This document shows positions 24,620 to 31,880 of a stretch of DNA of 32,459 bases, one piece after another. Numbering within the stretch: position 1 is the first letter of the stretch; each line of letters starts with the position of its first letter. The DNA is from Acidobacteriota bacterium (GTDB lineage: Bacteria; Acidobacteriota; Thermoanaerobaculia; Multivoradales; JAGPDF01), in contig WYBK01000053.1 of NCBI GenBank assembly GCA_011525905.1, positions 1-32,459 of the forward strand, given 5' to 3'. The notes below the pieces were generated by a model that did not search any database, had not been told where the DNA came from, and saw nothing but the letters and a program-made list of their open reading frames with translations. The translations under genes were made by a program, and so were the position numbers.

Positions 24620-25072
24620 CTAGCCTGCGGCCTCGTCCCCGTCGCTCTCGGCGAGACGGCGGCGCATCGTGACGATCGTGCCGCCGTCTGGCCGGAAGCT
24701 GTAGTGGACGTCGTCCATGAACTTCCTCATGTAGAAGATGCCCCGTCCGTCGCTGCGGAAACGATTCTCCGGCGCGAGCGGATCGGGCACCGCCTCGGGA
24801 TCGAACCCTTCCCCCCGGTCGGCGACCCGGATCTCCACCCGATCCGCGACCGCCTCCAGCTCGACTTCGACCGGCCGCTCCGGGTCCTGGCGGTTGCCGT
24901 GCTTGATCGCGTTGGCCACCGCCTCGCGCAGCGCGAGCCCGATCCAGTGGCGGATCTCTTCCGCCGCTCCCTGCTCCCGCAGGATCTCGTCGACGGCCAT
25001 CTGCACCAGCTCGATGTTCTCGAACCTGCTGCCGATGGTCAGGTAGAGCTGCCGTTCCGTGATCGGATCCAT
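24620..25072 (-). CDS. RsbW-like anti-sigma serine kinase (HATPase_c)
   Basis: This 150-aa GHKL-fold kinase has the N-box EAVANAIKHGN, the G1 box ADRGEGFDPEAV and the G2 region RSDGRGIFYMRKFMDDVHY. These are characteristic of the RsbW/SpoIIAB class that binds a sigma or partner protein and phosphorylates the STAS antagonist on Ser. I chose the ATG at 25072 because the conserved domain starts about 10 residues in; the longer in-frame reading is a shadow of the upstream gene. A TGCTAGACT element lies 20 nt upstream. Together with the STAS gene it makes a partner-switching module whose target (sigma factor or other) is not proven. Confidence 0.92.
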   Translation of the reverse strand: MDPITERQLYLTIGSRFENIELVQMAVDEILREQGAAEEIRHWIGLALREAVANAIKHGNRQDPERPVEVELEAVADRVEIRVADRGEGFDPEAVPDPLAPENRFRSDGRGIFYMRKFMDDVHYSFRPDGGTIVTMRRRLAESDGDEAAG

Positions 25073-25092
25073 GGTCGGCCGGGGCGGCGCGC

Positions 25093-25101
25093 AGTCTAGC
25101 A
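25093..25101 (-). promoter_or_regulatory. TGCTAGACT, candidate extended -10 for kinase/STAS operon
   Basis: It lies on the minus strand and ends 20 nt before the ATG at 25072. It is one of four exact TGCTAGNNT occurrences noted at gene fronts. Confidence 0.45.
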
Positions 25102-25143
25102 GAAGGCGCCGCGCCGGCGAGCCGCTGCGAGCGGGACCGGCGC

Positions 25144-25968
25144 TCAGCCCGTTTCGCCCGGCGGCGCCCAGACCTCGAGGACGGCCGGGATGACCACCAG
25201 CAGTTGCACCGCGTCGAACAGCGCGTGCGCCGCGACCGCGGCCCAGATCGACTGCCGCCAGCGGACCAGCCCCGCGTAGAGCAGCGAGAGCAGGGTGACG
25301 CCGACCAGCATGAAGGGCTGGTCGTAGGAGAGGTGCGCCGCGACGAAGAGCAGGGTCGACAGCCCGATCCCCACGCGGGGCTGCAGGAAACCGCGGAAGA
25401 AGGTCTCCTCGAAGAAGCCGGCCGACAGCGCGACCGCCAGGCGGAGGGCCCAGGGGCGAGAGGCGATCCACGGGATCATCTCGGGCGGGCTCTGCGGCAC
25501 CAGTTCCTCGCCGCCCAGCGCCGTGAGCGCCAGCGCGAAGGCGACGACGCCGGCCAGCACCAGCAGCCAGGCGCCGACGCCGAAGACCAGGCCGAGGCCG
25601 ATCTCGCGCAGCGGCCGCGCCGCCGTCAGACCGAGCTGCGTGGCGAGCGACGCGCCCTCGGCCGTGACGCCACCGTAGCCGAGCGCGTACCAGCCGAGCA
25701 GCGTCGCCACCATCAGCGCGTGCAGCGCGAACAGCTGCCAGCCCTCGACCGCTTCGAGGTCGAGCTCGGCCGGCTGCCCCACCGCGCCCAGTGCCGCGAA
25801 CACGGCGATCCAGAAGCAGGAGGCGAGCAGCACGAGCGCGCCCCAGCGGCGCAGCGGCGAGGCGAAGCCGGGCGGATCGAGGCCGGCCCGCCGAGTGCGC
25901 AGGTCGACCAGGGCGGCGACCGCCCCGGCGAGCAGGACCGGCGCGACGGCCGCCCAGGCGCCGATCAA
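25144..25968 (-). CDS. CPBP-family intramembrane metalloprotease (Abi/Rce1-like)
   Basis: This 274-aa polytopic membrane protein has about seven to eight hydrophobic helices and the three CPBP motifs in order: FFEETFFRGFL (EExxxR), FVAAHLSYD (FxxxH) and VAAHALFDAVQ (HxxxD-like). The family contains Rce1-type prenyl-protein proteases and many bacterial members of uncertain substrate, some in bacteriocin self-immunity. It overlaps the end of the upstream small gene by 4 nt (ATGA), so the two are co-translated. No bacteriocin gene is visible nearby. Confidence 0.9.
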   Translation of the reverse strand: MIGAWAAVAPVLLAGAVAALVDLRTRRAGLDPPGFASPLRRWGALVLLASCFWIAVFAALGAVGQPAELDLEAVEGWQLFALHALMVATLLGWYALGYGGVTAEGASLATQLGLTAARPLREIGLGLVFGVGAWLLVLAGVVAFALALTALGGEELVPQSPPEMIPWIASRPWALRLAVALSAGFFEETFFRGFLQPRVGIGLSTLLFVAAHLSYDQPFMLVGVTLLSLLYAGLVRWRQSIWAAVAAHALFDAVQLLVVIPAVLEVWAPPGETG

Positions 25969-26258
25969 GCGCCCCCGCCGCCCGCGCGCCCGCGCCGCGA
26001 GCGCAGCCGATAGCCGCGCAGCATGGAGAGCGCGGCGGTCAGCCTCTGGATCTTGCGGTTGCGCTGCTGGATCGCGGCCAGGTCCTCGAGCGCCGGTTGC
26101 GCTCCGCGGACGTCGCGCAGCGCGCGATCGATCTCGAAGCCGAGCTGATCCAGCTCGGCCACCGCCAAGCGGACGAAAGTGCGCTCGGTCACCAACAGAT
26201 AGCCCTCCGCGATGTCCTTGGCCATCGCGTAAGCGCTGCCGCCCGGGAAGTTGCCCAC
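25965..26258 (-). CDS. Small helical protein of unknown function
   Basis: This 97-aa, mostly helical protein (MGNFPGGSAYAMAKDIAEGY at the N-terminus; RLAVAELDQLGFEIDRAL in the middle; basic, Gly-rich end). I do not recognise the family with certainty. The DIAEG...ELxxLxxEI pattern is faintly like four-helix-bundle 23S rRNA-intervening-sequence proteins. It overlaps the CPBP gene by ATGA and so is likely expressed with it. The GTG at 26258 has AGGA, or a TAGGAT -10-like element, just upstream. It is divergent from the acyl-CoA dehydrogenase gene. Confidence 0.7.
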   Translation of the reverse strand: MGNFPGGSAYAMAKDIAEGYLLVTERTFVRLAVAELDQLGFEIDRALRDVRGAQPALEDLAAIQQRNRKIQRLTAALSMLRGYRLRSRRGRAGGGGA

Positions 26259-26281
26259 GCCGAGATCCTACCGGATCCCTG

Positions 26282-26290
26282 TGCTAGCAT
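26282..26290 (+). promoter_or_regulatory. TGCTAGCAT, candidate extended -10 for gcdH operon
   Basis: It lies 68 nt before the gcdH start in the divergent gap and is followed by a short T-run. It matches the recurring TGCTAGNNT pattern. Confidence 0.45.
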
Positions 26291-26358
26291 TTTTCGGCGA
26301 TTTCGCACGCGGCGGCCCTCCCGGCCGCTCGGCCCGCCCGCACTCGAGGAGGACCTCC

Positions 26359-27579
26359 GTGAACCGCTTCCCCGGCGTCGACTTCATCGACTTCGATTCC
26401 CTGCTGACCGAGGAGCAGCGCCTGGTGCGCGACACCGTGCGCTCCTGGGTCGACGAGAAGATCAAGCCGATCATCGAGGAGTGCCACCGCGAGGGGCGCT
26501 TCCCGATGCACCTGGTCCCCGAGATGGGCGAGATGAACCTGTTCGGCTCGACGCTCTCCGAGTACGGCCTGCCCGGTCTCGACAACATCGCCTACGGCCT
26601 CATCATGCAGGAGCTCGAGCGGGGCGACTCGGGCCTGCGCAGCTTCGTCTCGGTGCAGTCCTCGCTGGTCATGTACCCGATCCACGCTTTCGGCTCGCAG
26701 GAGCAGAAAGACCGCTGGCTGCCCCGGCTCGCCTCCGGTGAGGCGATCGGCTGCTTCGGCCTGACCGAGCCCGACTTCGGCTCGAATCCGGGTGGCATGC
26801 GCACCACGGCGAAGCGGACGGCCGACGGCTGGGTCCTGAACGGCGCCAAGCAGTGGATCACCAACGGCACGATCGCCGACGTCGCCGTGGTCTGGGCGCA
26901 GACCGACGAGGGCGTGCGCGGCTTCCTGGTCGAGCAGGGGACGCCCGGCTACACCGCGCCCGAGCAGCACGGCAAGTTCTCGCTGCGCGCCTCGGTGACC
27001 TCCGAGCTCGGCTTCCAGGACTGCCGCATCCCGGCCGATGCGATCCTGCCCGGCGTCACCGGCCTCAAGGGTCCGCTCTCCTGCCTGTCGCAGGCGCGCT
27101 ACGGCATCGCCTGGGGGGGCCTCGGCGCGGCGATGGAATGCTACTGGACCGCGCTCGAGTACGCCAAGCAGCGCGTCCAGTTCATGGGCCAGCCGATCGC
27201 CGCGCATCAGCTCGTGCAGGAGAAGCTCGCCTGGATGATCTCGGAGATCACCAAGGGGCAGCTGCTCGTGCTCCAGCTCGGCAGGATGAAGGACGCCGGC
27301 AAGATCAAGCCGCACCACATCTCGCTCGGCAAACGCAACAACGTCTGGGTGGCGCGCGAATGCGCGCGGCTGGCGCGCGAGATCCTCGGCGCCAACGGCA
27401 TCGTCGACGACTACCCGGTGATCCGCCACATGATGAACATCGAGTCGGTCTTCACCTACGAGGGCACCCACGACATCCACGGCCTGATCATCGGCGAGGC
27501 GGTGACCGGCATCCCCTCCTACAACCCGCCGATGGTCGCCGAGAAGAAGGCGAAAGCGCCGGTGGGGACGGCGCGCTGA
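26359..27579 (+). CDS. gcdH: Glutaryl-CoA dehydrogenase-type acyl-CoA dehydrogenase
   Basis: This 406-aa flavoprotein is of the GCDH subgroup. It contains [20 protein letters not shown], whose Glu87, Arg94 and Ser95 match residues that bind the glutaryl carboxylate in characterised enzymes. It also has the FAD-site motif [15 protein letters not shown] and the catalytic-base region [14 protein letters not shown] (Glu368). The reaction is oxidative decarboxylation of glutaryl-CoA to crotonyl-CoA in lysine/tryptophan/benzoate degradation, passing electrons to ETF. The GTG at 26359 has GAGGAGG 6 nt upstream, which decides the start. It overlaps glpX by the TGATG arrangement. Substrate specificity beyond the signature is inferred. 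Confidence 0.92.
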   Translation: MNRFPGVDFIDFDSLLTEEQRLVRDTVRSWVDEKIKPIIEECHREGRFPMHLVPEMGEMNLFGSTLSEYGLPGLDNIAYGLIMQELERGDSGLRSFVSVQSSLVMYPIHAFGSQEQKDRWLPRLASGEAIGCFGLTEPDFGSNPGGMRTTAKRTADGWVLNGAKQWITNGTIADVAVVWAQTDEGVRGFLVEQGTPGYTAPEQHGKFSLRASVTSELGFQDCRIPADAILPGVTGLKGPLSCLSQARYGIAWGGLGAAMECYWTALEYAKQRVQFMGQPIAAHQLVQEKLAWMISEITKGQLLVLQLGRMKDAGKIKPHHISLGKRNNVWVARECARLAREILGANGIVDDYPVIRHMMNIESVFTYEGTHDIHGLIIGEAVTGIPSYNPPMVAEKKAKAPVGTAR

Positions 27580-28565
27580 TGGCGATCGACCACGTCCTCG
27601 AGAACGGCTTCATCCGGGTCACCGAGCAGGCGGCGGTGGCCGCGGCGCACACCATGGGCCAGGGCGACCGCAAGCGCTCCGACCAGGTCTCGGTCGAAGC
27701 CATGCGGCGCGAGCTCGACGCGCTCGCCATCGCCGGCCGCATCGTCATCGGCGAGGGGGAGCGGGACGAGGCGCCGATGCTCTACGTCGGCGAGGAGGTC
27801 GGGGCGCGCAAGGGGAGCGTGGACGGCGTCGCCGTCGACATCGCCGTCGATCCGCTCGAGGGGACCAACCTGTGCGCGACCGGCGCGCCGGACGCCACCG
27901 CGGTGCTCGCCGCCGCCGAGCGCGGCGGCCTGCTGCACGCGCCCGACACCTACATGCAGAAGCTGATCGTCGGCCCGCAGGCGGCCGGCCGGCTCCACCT
28001 CGACGCGCCGGTTTCGGAGAACTTGCGCGCCCTGGCGCGCGCCTTCGACCGGGACGTCGAGGACCTGACCATCGTCGTCCTCGATCGGCCGCGCCACGAA
28101 CAGTTGATCGCCGACATCCGGGCGGCGGGCGCGCGCATCCGCCTGATCGGGGATGGCGACCTGTCGGCCGGCATCGCGGTGGCCGTGCGCGGCACCGGCG
28201 TGCACGCCGTCATGGGCGTCGGCGGCGCGCCGGAAGGGGTGATCACGGCGGCGGCGATGCGCTGCCTGGGCGGCGAGATCCAGGCGCGCCTGGTGGCGAC
28301 CGACGAGGGGCAGCGCCAGCGCCTCGCCAAGCTCGGTTTCCACGACCTCTCCCGCATCTACGCCACTTCGGATCTGGCGCCCGGCGAGGAGATCCTGGTC
28401 TCGTGCACCGGCGTCACCGACGGCGAGCTGCTGCGCGGCGTCGGCTTCTTCGGCGGCGGCTACCGCACGCAGACCCTGTTCATGTCGCTCACCCGCCGGA
28501 TACTGCGCTTCGTCGACACCATCTACCGCGAAGACCTGTCGACCTCGGTCTACTTCGGCTCTTGA
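27579..28565 (+). CDS. glpX: GlpX-type class II fructose-1,6-bisphosphatase
   Basis: This 328-aa lithium-sensitive-phosphatase-fold enzyme has [19 protein letters not shown], the metal-binding [24 protein letters not shown] and [19 protein letters not shown]. It hydrolyses fructose-1,6-bisphosphate to fructose-6-phosphate in gluconeogenesis. The ATG at 27579 overlaps the gcdH stop (TGATG) and the stop overlaps the TTG of dcd, so translation is coupled in both directions. Length and motifs are normal for the family. Confidence 0.95.
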   Translation: MAIDHVLENGFIRVTEQAAVAAAHTMGQGDRKRSDQVSVEAMRRELDALAIAGRIVIGEGERDEAPMLYVGEEVGARKGSVDGVAVDIAVDPLEGTNLCATGAPDATAVLAAAERGGLLHAPDTYMQKLIVGPQAAGRLHLDAPVSENLRALARAFDRDVEDLTIVVLDRPRHEQLIADIRAAGARIRLIGDGDLSAGIAVAVRGTGVHAVMGVGGAPEGVITAAAMRCLGGEIQARLVATDEGQRQRLAKLGFHDLSRIYATSDLAPGEEILVSCTGVTDGELLRGVGFFGGGYRTQTLFMSLTRRILRFVDTIYREDLSTSVYFGS

Positions 28566-29050
28566 TCAAGCCCGATCGCTGGATCCGCGCCTGGGCCGAG
28601 GCGGGCGGCGTGGAGCCCTACGAGCCGACCCAGGTCAACGCCGCCTCCTACGACGTCCGGCTCTCCGACCACTGGATCTGCCCGACGCGCGACCCGGAGG
28701 AGTTCACCGCCGGCCACATGAAGCTCTTCCCCGGCGAGGTGGTGCTCGCCTCGACGCTCGAGTACGTGCGCATCCCGCGCACGGTCGCCTGCGACCTCAA
28801 GCTGAAGTCGACGCTCGGGCGGCTCTGGATCAACCACTCGCTGGCCGGCTGGTGCGATCCCGGCTTCGAGGGCAACATCACGCTCGAGCTGCAGAACCTG
28901 GGGCCGACGCCATTCGTGCTCGACTCGGGCCGTCGCATCGCCCAGCTGATCTTCGTGGCGATGGAATCCGAGCCCGAGGTCGCCTACGGCGAGCCCGGCG
29001 CCTCCTCCCACTACCAGGGCCAGCGCGGCACCACCAAGGCTCGGGACTGA
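28562..29050 (+). CDS. dcd: dCTP deaminase
   Basis: This 162-aa trimer-forming nucleotide deaminase of the Dcd/DUT fold has [29 protein letters not shown] (Ser83, Arg87), [15 protein letters not shown] with probable catalytic Glu109, and GRRIAQLIF. It converts dCTP to dUTP for dTMP synthesis. A bifunctional dUTP-forming or dUMP-forming variant cannot be told apart here. The TTG at 28562 (TTGA overlap with glpX stop) aligns with the family's N-terminus (MIxxDRxIRAW); no other start fits. Confidence 0.93.
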   Translation: MIKPDRWIRAWAEAGGVEPYEPTQVNAASYDVRLSDHWICPTRDPEEFTAGHMKLFPGEVVLASTLEYVRIPRTVACDLKLKSTLGRLWINHSLAGWCDPGFEGNITLELQNLGPTPFVLDSGRRIAQLIFVAMESEPEVAYGEPGASSHYQGQRGTTKARD

Positions 29051-29107
29051 GGACTCGCGCGGCGCTCGCGCGGCCTCCCGCGCGCGGCCGGTCGGCCCTA
29101 TCCCCGC

Positions 29108-29116
29108 TGCTAGAAT
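29108..29116 (+). promoter_or_regulatory. TGCTAGAAT, candidate extended -10 for DUF4388 gene
   Basis: It is the best match of the TGCTAGNNT group (TAGAAT is 5/6 to TATAAT) and ends 19 nt before the ATG at 29136. No good -35 hexamer is seen; extended -10 promoters can work without one. Confidence 0.5.
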
Positions 29117-29135
29117 CGCGAGCCCGGCGCCGGTC

Positions 29136-30287
29136 ATGGGAATCACGGGCAATCTCAAGACGATGGAGCTCGCCGAGCTCCTCCAGTGGCTCTCCGGAGC
29201 CATGAAGACCGGCACGCTGGTCGTCGAGAACGGCAGGATCCAGAAGCAGATCTACTTCAAGGACGGGCGCATCGTCTCCTCCGCGTCCACCGATCCGCGC
29301 GAGTACCTGGGCGCGTTCCTGGTCAGCCACGGCTTCATCAGCGAGATGGAGCTGCGCCAGGCGGTGAAGATGCAGGAGAGCAACAAGATGCTGCTCGGCA
29401 AGATCCTCACCACCATCGGCGCCATCTCGGAGCAGGATCTGCACCGGATGCTGCGCCTCAAAGCCGAGGAGGGGATCTACGACGTCTTCACCTGGACCGA
29501 GGGCGCCTTCCGCTTCCTCGACGACCAACTGCCGACCAGCACCATGGTGCCGATCTCGATCGACGTCGCCGCGCTGGTCCTCGAGGGGATGCAGCGCCTC
29601 GACGAGTGGCGGCGGATCCGCGAGCGCATCCCGAACACGGGCTGCGTGCCGGTCGCCGTCGGCCCCTGGGACGACGCGGTCCTGCCCGAAGGGGGGCGGC
29701 AGGTTCTCGCCCAAGTCGACGACGACCGGACGATCGAGGAGATCTGCCGGGCCCTTCACGCCAGCGAGTTCTACGTCAGCCGGATCCTCTTCCGCCAGGC
29801 CGAGGCCGGCCGGCTCAAGGTGGTCCGGCCGCGCGCCCTCGCGACCGCCGCGGCGGAGAGCGCGGCGGCGCCGGCCGCACAGGGGCCCGGACCGGCGCTG
29901 GCCCCCGAGCACTTGCTCGACGCCGCGCGCGGCCTCGCCGACGAGGGGGACCTCGAAGGGGCGCTGCGCCACGTCCGTGCCGCGCGGGCGCTCGACCCCG
30001 AGGGACGCAAGATCGAGACCGAGGGGGTGCGGCTCGAGACCCGGATCCGGCAGGAGGTCGAAAGCGCCGGCATCCGGCTCGACGCCGTGCCGGTGCTGTC
30101 GCGCAAGATGGAGGAGCTCACCCAGGTCAAGCTGTCGGCGCAGGAGGGCTTCCTGCTGACGCGCATCGACGGCACTTCGGACCTCAAGTCGATCCTGCGC
30201 CTGACGCCGCTCTCCTCGCTCGAGGCCCAGGTCCTCTTCTGGAAGCTCCACCGCGCCGGGCACGTCGTCCTGCAGAAGAAGCGCTGA
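29136..30287 (+). CDS. DUF4388 (PATAN) signalling protein
   Basis: This 383-aa soluble protein begins with a clear DUF4388/PATAN domain (MGITGNLKTMELAELLQWLS, TGTLVVENGRIQKQIYFKDG; residues 1-150). A winged-helix-like segment follows (about 180-230), then an Ala/Pro linker, a short TPR-like helical pair (about 245-290) and another helical segment. It resembles the start of the first gene of this window but has no membrane helix. Related proteins act as scaffolds or effectors in phospho-signalling and motility control. It is preceded by a TGCTAGAAT element and has no obvious Shine-Dalgarno. It is convergent with the DNA glycosylase gene and their ends overlap by 104 nt. Confidence 0.87.
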   Translation: MGITGNLKTMELAELLQWLSGAMKTGTLVVENGRIQKQIYFKDGRIVSSASTDPREYLGAFLVSHGFISEMELRQAVKMQESNKMLLGKILTTIGAISEQDLHRMLRLKAEEGIYDVFTWTEGAFRFLDDQLPTSTMVPISIDVAALVLEGMQRLDEWRRIRERIPNTGCVPVAVGPWDDAVLPEGGRQVLAQVDDDRTIEEICRALHASEFYVSRILFRQAEAGRLKVVRPRALATAAAESAAAPAAQGPGPALAPEHLLDAARGLADEGDLEGALRHVRAARALDPEGRKIETEGVRLETRIRQEVESAGIRLDAVPVLSRKMEELTQVKLSAQEGFLLTRIDGTSDLKSILRLTPLSSLEAQVLFWKLHRAGHVVLQKKR

Positions 30288-30909
30288 GCGGGGCTGCCGG
30301 ACGGGGCCGCGAGACCTCGGCCGAGCGGCCATCGGCGAAGCGCAGCGGCCAGGCCGCCGCGGCGCCGGCGTAGTCGATGCCGACGCGCGGCCCGACGGCG
30401 ATCGCCGCGGCCGCCGCCGGCTCGCCGCGCGCCACCAGCAGGTCGCCGCCGCGCAGCAGGTGGCCGTCGAAGTCGCGATCGACCGCGAGCGCGCGGCAGA
30501 GCCGCCCCGGCCCGCCCGCCAGCTCCCCGGGCCGCGGCGGGCGAGCGAGCCCGCGCAGCTCGGCCATGCGCTCGGCGCCGGCCACCGCCTCGCCCGCGCG
30601 CAGCAGCACCGCCTGCGGAACGTCCGGCTCGCCGGTCACCACGTTGAGGCAGAAGTGCATGCCGTAGACGAAGAAGACATAGGCGTGTCCGCCGCCCAGG
30701 TACATCGCCCGGTTGCGCGCCGTCCGGCGCCCGCGGAAGGCGTGGCTGGCGGCGTCCGCGGCGCCCAGGTAGGCCTCGGTCTCGACGATGCGCAGCACCA
30801 GCCGCTCGCCGTCGAGACGCCGGACGAGGTAGCGCCCGATCAGGTCGCGCGCCACGGACTCGGCGTCGCGGCGGTAGAAGGCGGCGGGCAGCGGGGCGAG
30901 GCGGCGCAT
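30184..30909 (-). CDS. mpg: 3-methyladenine DNA glycosylase (AAG/MPG family)
   Basis: This 241-aa base-excision glycosylase has RIVETEAYLGAADAASH (catalytic Glu in VETEAY), RNRAMYLGGGHAYVFFVYG, CLNVVTGEP, AVLLRAGEAV, and GPGRLCRALAVDRDFDG. It removes alkylated purines such as 3-methyladenine. The normal fold ends at about residue 205 (GPRVGIDYAGAA... EVSR). The last ~35 residues are a basic Arg/Ala/Ser-rich tail overlapping the 3' end of the convergent DUF4388 gene by 104 nt, possibly a natural extension or the result of a lost stop. The ATG at 30909 lies 8 nt from an AT-rich core shared with the divergent epimerase; no Shine-Dalgarno is seen. Confidence 0.9.
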   Translation of the reverse strand: MRRLAPLPAAFYRRDAESVARDLIGRYLVRRLDGERLVLRIVETEAYLGAADAASHAFRGRRTARNRAMYLGGGHAYVFFVYGMHFCLNVVTGEPDVPQAVLLRAGEAVAGAERMAELRGLARPPRPGELAGGPGRLCRALAVDRDFDGHLLRGGDLLVARGEPAAAAAIAVGPRVGIDYAGAAAAWPLRFADGRSAEVSRPRPAAPLSASSAGRRARRGGASRRGPGPRARRAASGAGST

Positions 30910-30935
30910 CGGCGGCCAATATAATGCCGCCGATG
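30907..30935. promoter_or_regulatory. Palindromic divergent promoter with leaderless starts
   Basis: Ten-base arms CATCGGCGGC (30907-30916) and GCCGCCGATG (30926-30935) are exact reverse complements flanking a 9-nt centre (CAATATAAT). The left arm holds the ATG of the glycosylase (minus) and the right arm the ATG of the epimerase (plus). The centre gives TATAAT on the plus strand (30920-30925), 7 nt before that ATG, and TATATT on the minus strand (30918-30923), 8 nt before the other. Neither gene has a Shine-Dalgarno. Transcripts starting at or within a base or two of the start codons are therefore likely. Confidence 0.6.
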
Positions 30936-31880
30936 GCGTACACGATCCTCGTCACCGGCGGCGCCGGCTTCATCGGCAGTCACCTCGCCGACGATGCCCT
31001 GGCACACGGCCACCGCGTCGTGGTGCTCGACGACCTCTCTACCGGCCGCCGCGAGAACGTGCCGGCCGGTGCCCTCTTCCACCGGCGCGACCTGCTCGAC
31101 CCCGGGCTCGCCGAGCTGCTCGCCGCGGAGCGGGTCGACGTCGTCCTCCATCATGCCGCGCAGGCCAACGTCCGCGTCTCGCTCGAGGACCCGGCCGCCG
31201 ACGCGCGAGTCAACGTGCTCGGCACCCTCGAGCTGATCGCCGCCTGCAGGCGGACCGGCGTGCGCCGGCTGCTGTTCGCCTCGAGCGGCGGCACGGTCTA
31301 CGGCGAGCAGCGGCGCTACCCGTGCGACGAGGAGCACCCGAAGCGGCCGACCAGCCCCTACGGCTGTGCCAAGCTCGCCGCCGAGCTCTACCTCGACGCC
31401 TTCCGCGCGACGGGCGACCTGGAGCCGATCGTGCTGCGCTACGCCAACGTCTACGGGCCCCGCCAGGAGCCGAAGGGCGAGGCCGGGATCGTCGCGATCC
31501 TGGCCGAGAAGCTGCTCGCCGGCGAGACGCCGCGCATCTTCGACGACGGCGAGCAGACCCGCGACTACGTGCACGTCGACGACGTCGTCGCCGCCAACCG
31601 CGCCGCGATCGAGCGCTGGACGCCGGGCGTCTACAACGTCGGCACCGGCGTCGAGACCACGGTCAACGCGCTCTACCGGATGGTCGCCGACGCCCTCGGC
31701 TCGACGATCCGCCCCCGCCACGTCCCGGCGATCAACGCCGAGCTGCGCCGCAACAGCCTCGACGCCGCGCGCCTCGAGCGGGCGCTCGGCGCCGCGCCCA
31801 AGATCCCGCTCGCCGAGGGCCTCGCCCGCACGCTCCCCTACTACCGCGAGCGCGCGGCGCGGCTGGCCGCCGCCCCTTGA
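30933..31880 (+). CDS. NAD-dependent sugar-nucleotide epimerase (GalE-like SDR)
   Basis: This 315-aa extended short-chain dehydrogenase has the Rossmann motif TGGAGFIGSHLAD, LDDLSTGRR, HHAAQANVRVSLEDP, the catalytic Ser/Thr region FASSGGTVYGE and YxxxK in YGCAKLAAEL, with RDYVHVDDVV. It probably interconverts UDP-glucose/UDP-galactose or a related sugar nucleotide such as UDP-glucuronate. I chose the ATG at 30933; an ATG at 30924 overlaps the -10 core. The stop overlaps the TTG of the next gene, so a sugar-modification role coupled with the acyltransferase is likely. Confidence 0.9.
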   Translation: MAYTILVTGGAGFIGSHLADDALAHGHRVVVLDDLSTGRRENVPAGALFHRRDLLDPGLAELLAAERVDVVLHHAAQANVRVSLEDPAADARVNVLGTLELIAACRRTGVRRLLFASSGGTVYGEQRRYPCDEEHPKRPTSPYGCAKLAAELYLDAFRATGDLEPIVLRYANVYGPRQEPKGEAGIVAILAEKLLAGETPRIFDDGEQTRDYVHVDDVVAANRAAIERWTPGVYNVGTGVETTVNALYRMVADALGSTIRPRHVPAINAELRRNSLDAARLERALGAAPKIPLAEGLARTLPYYRERAARLAAAP

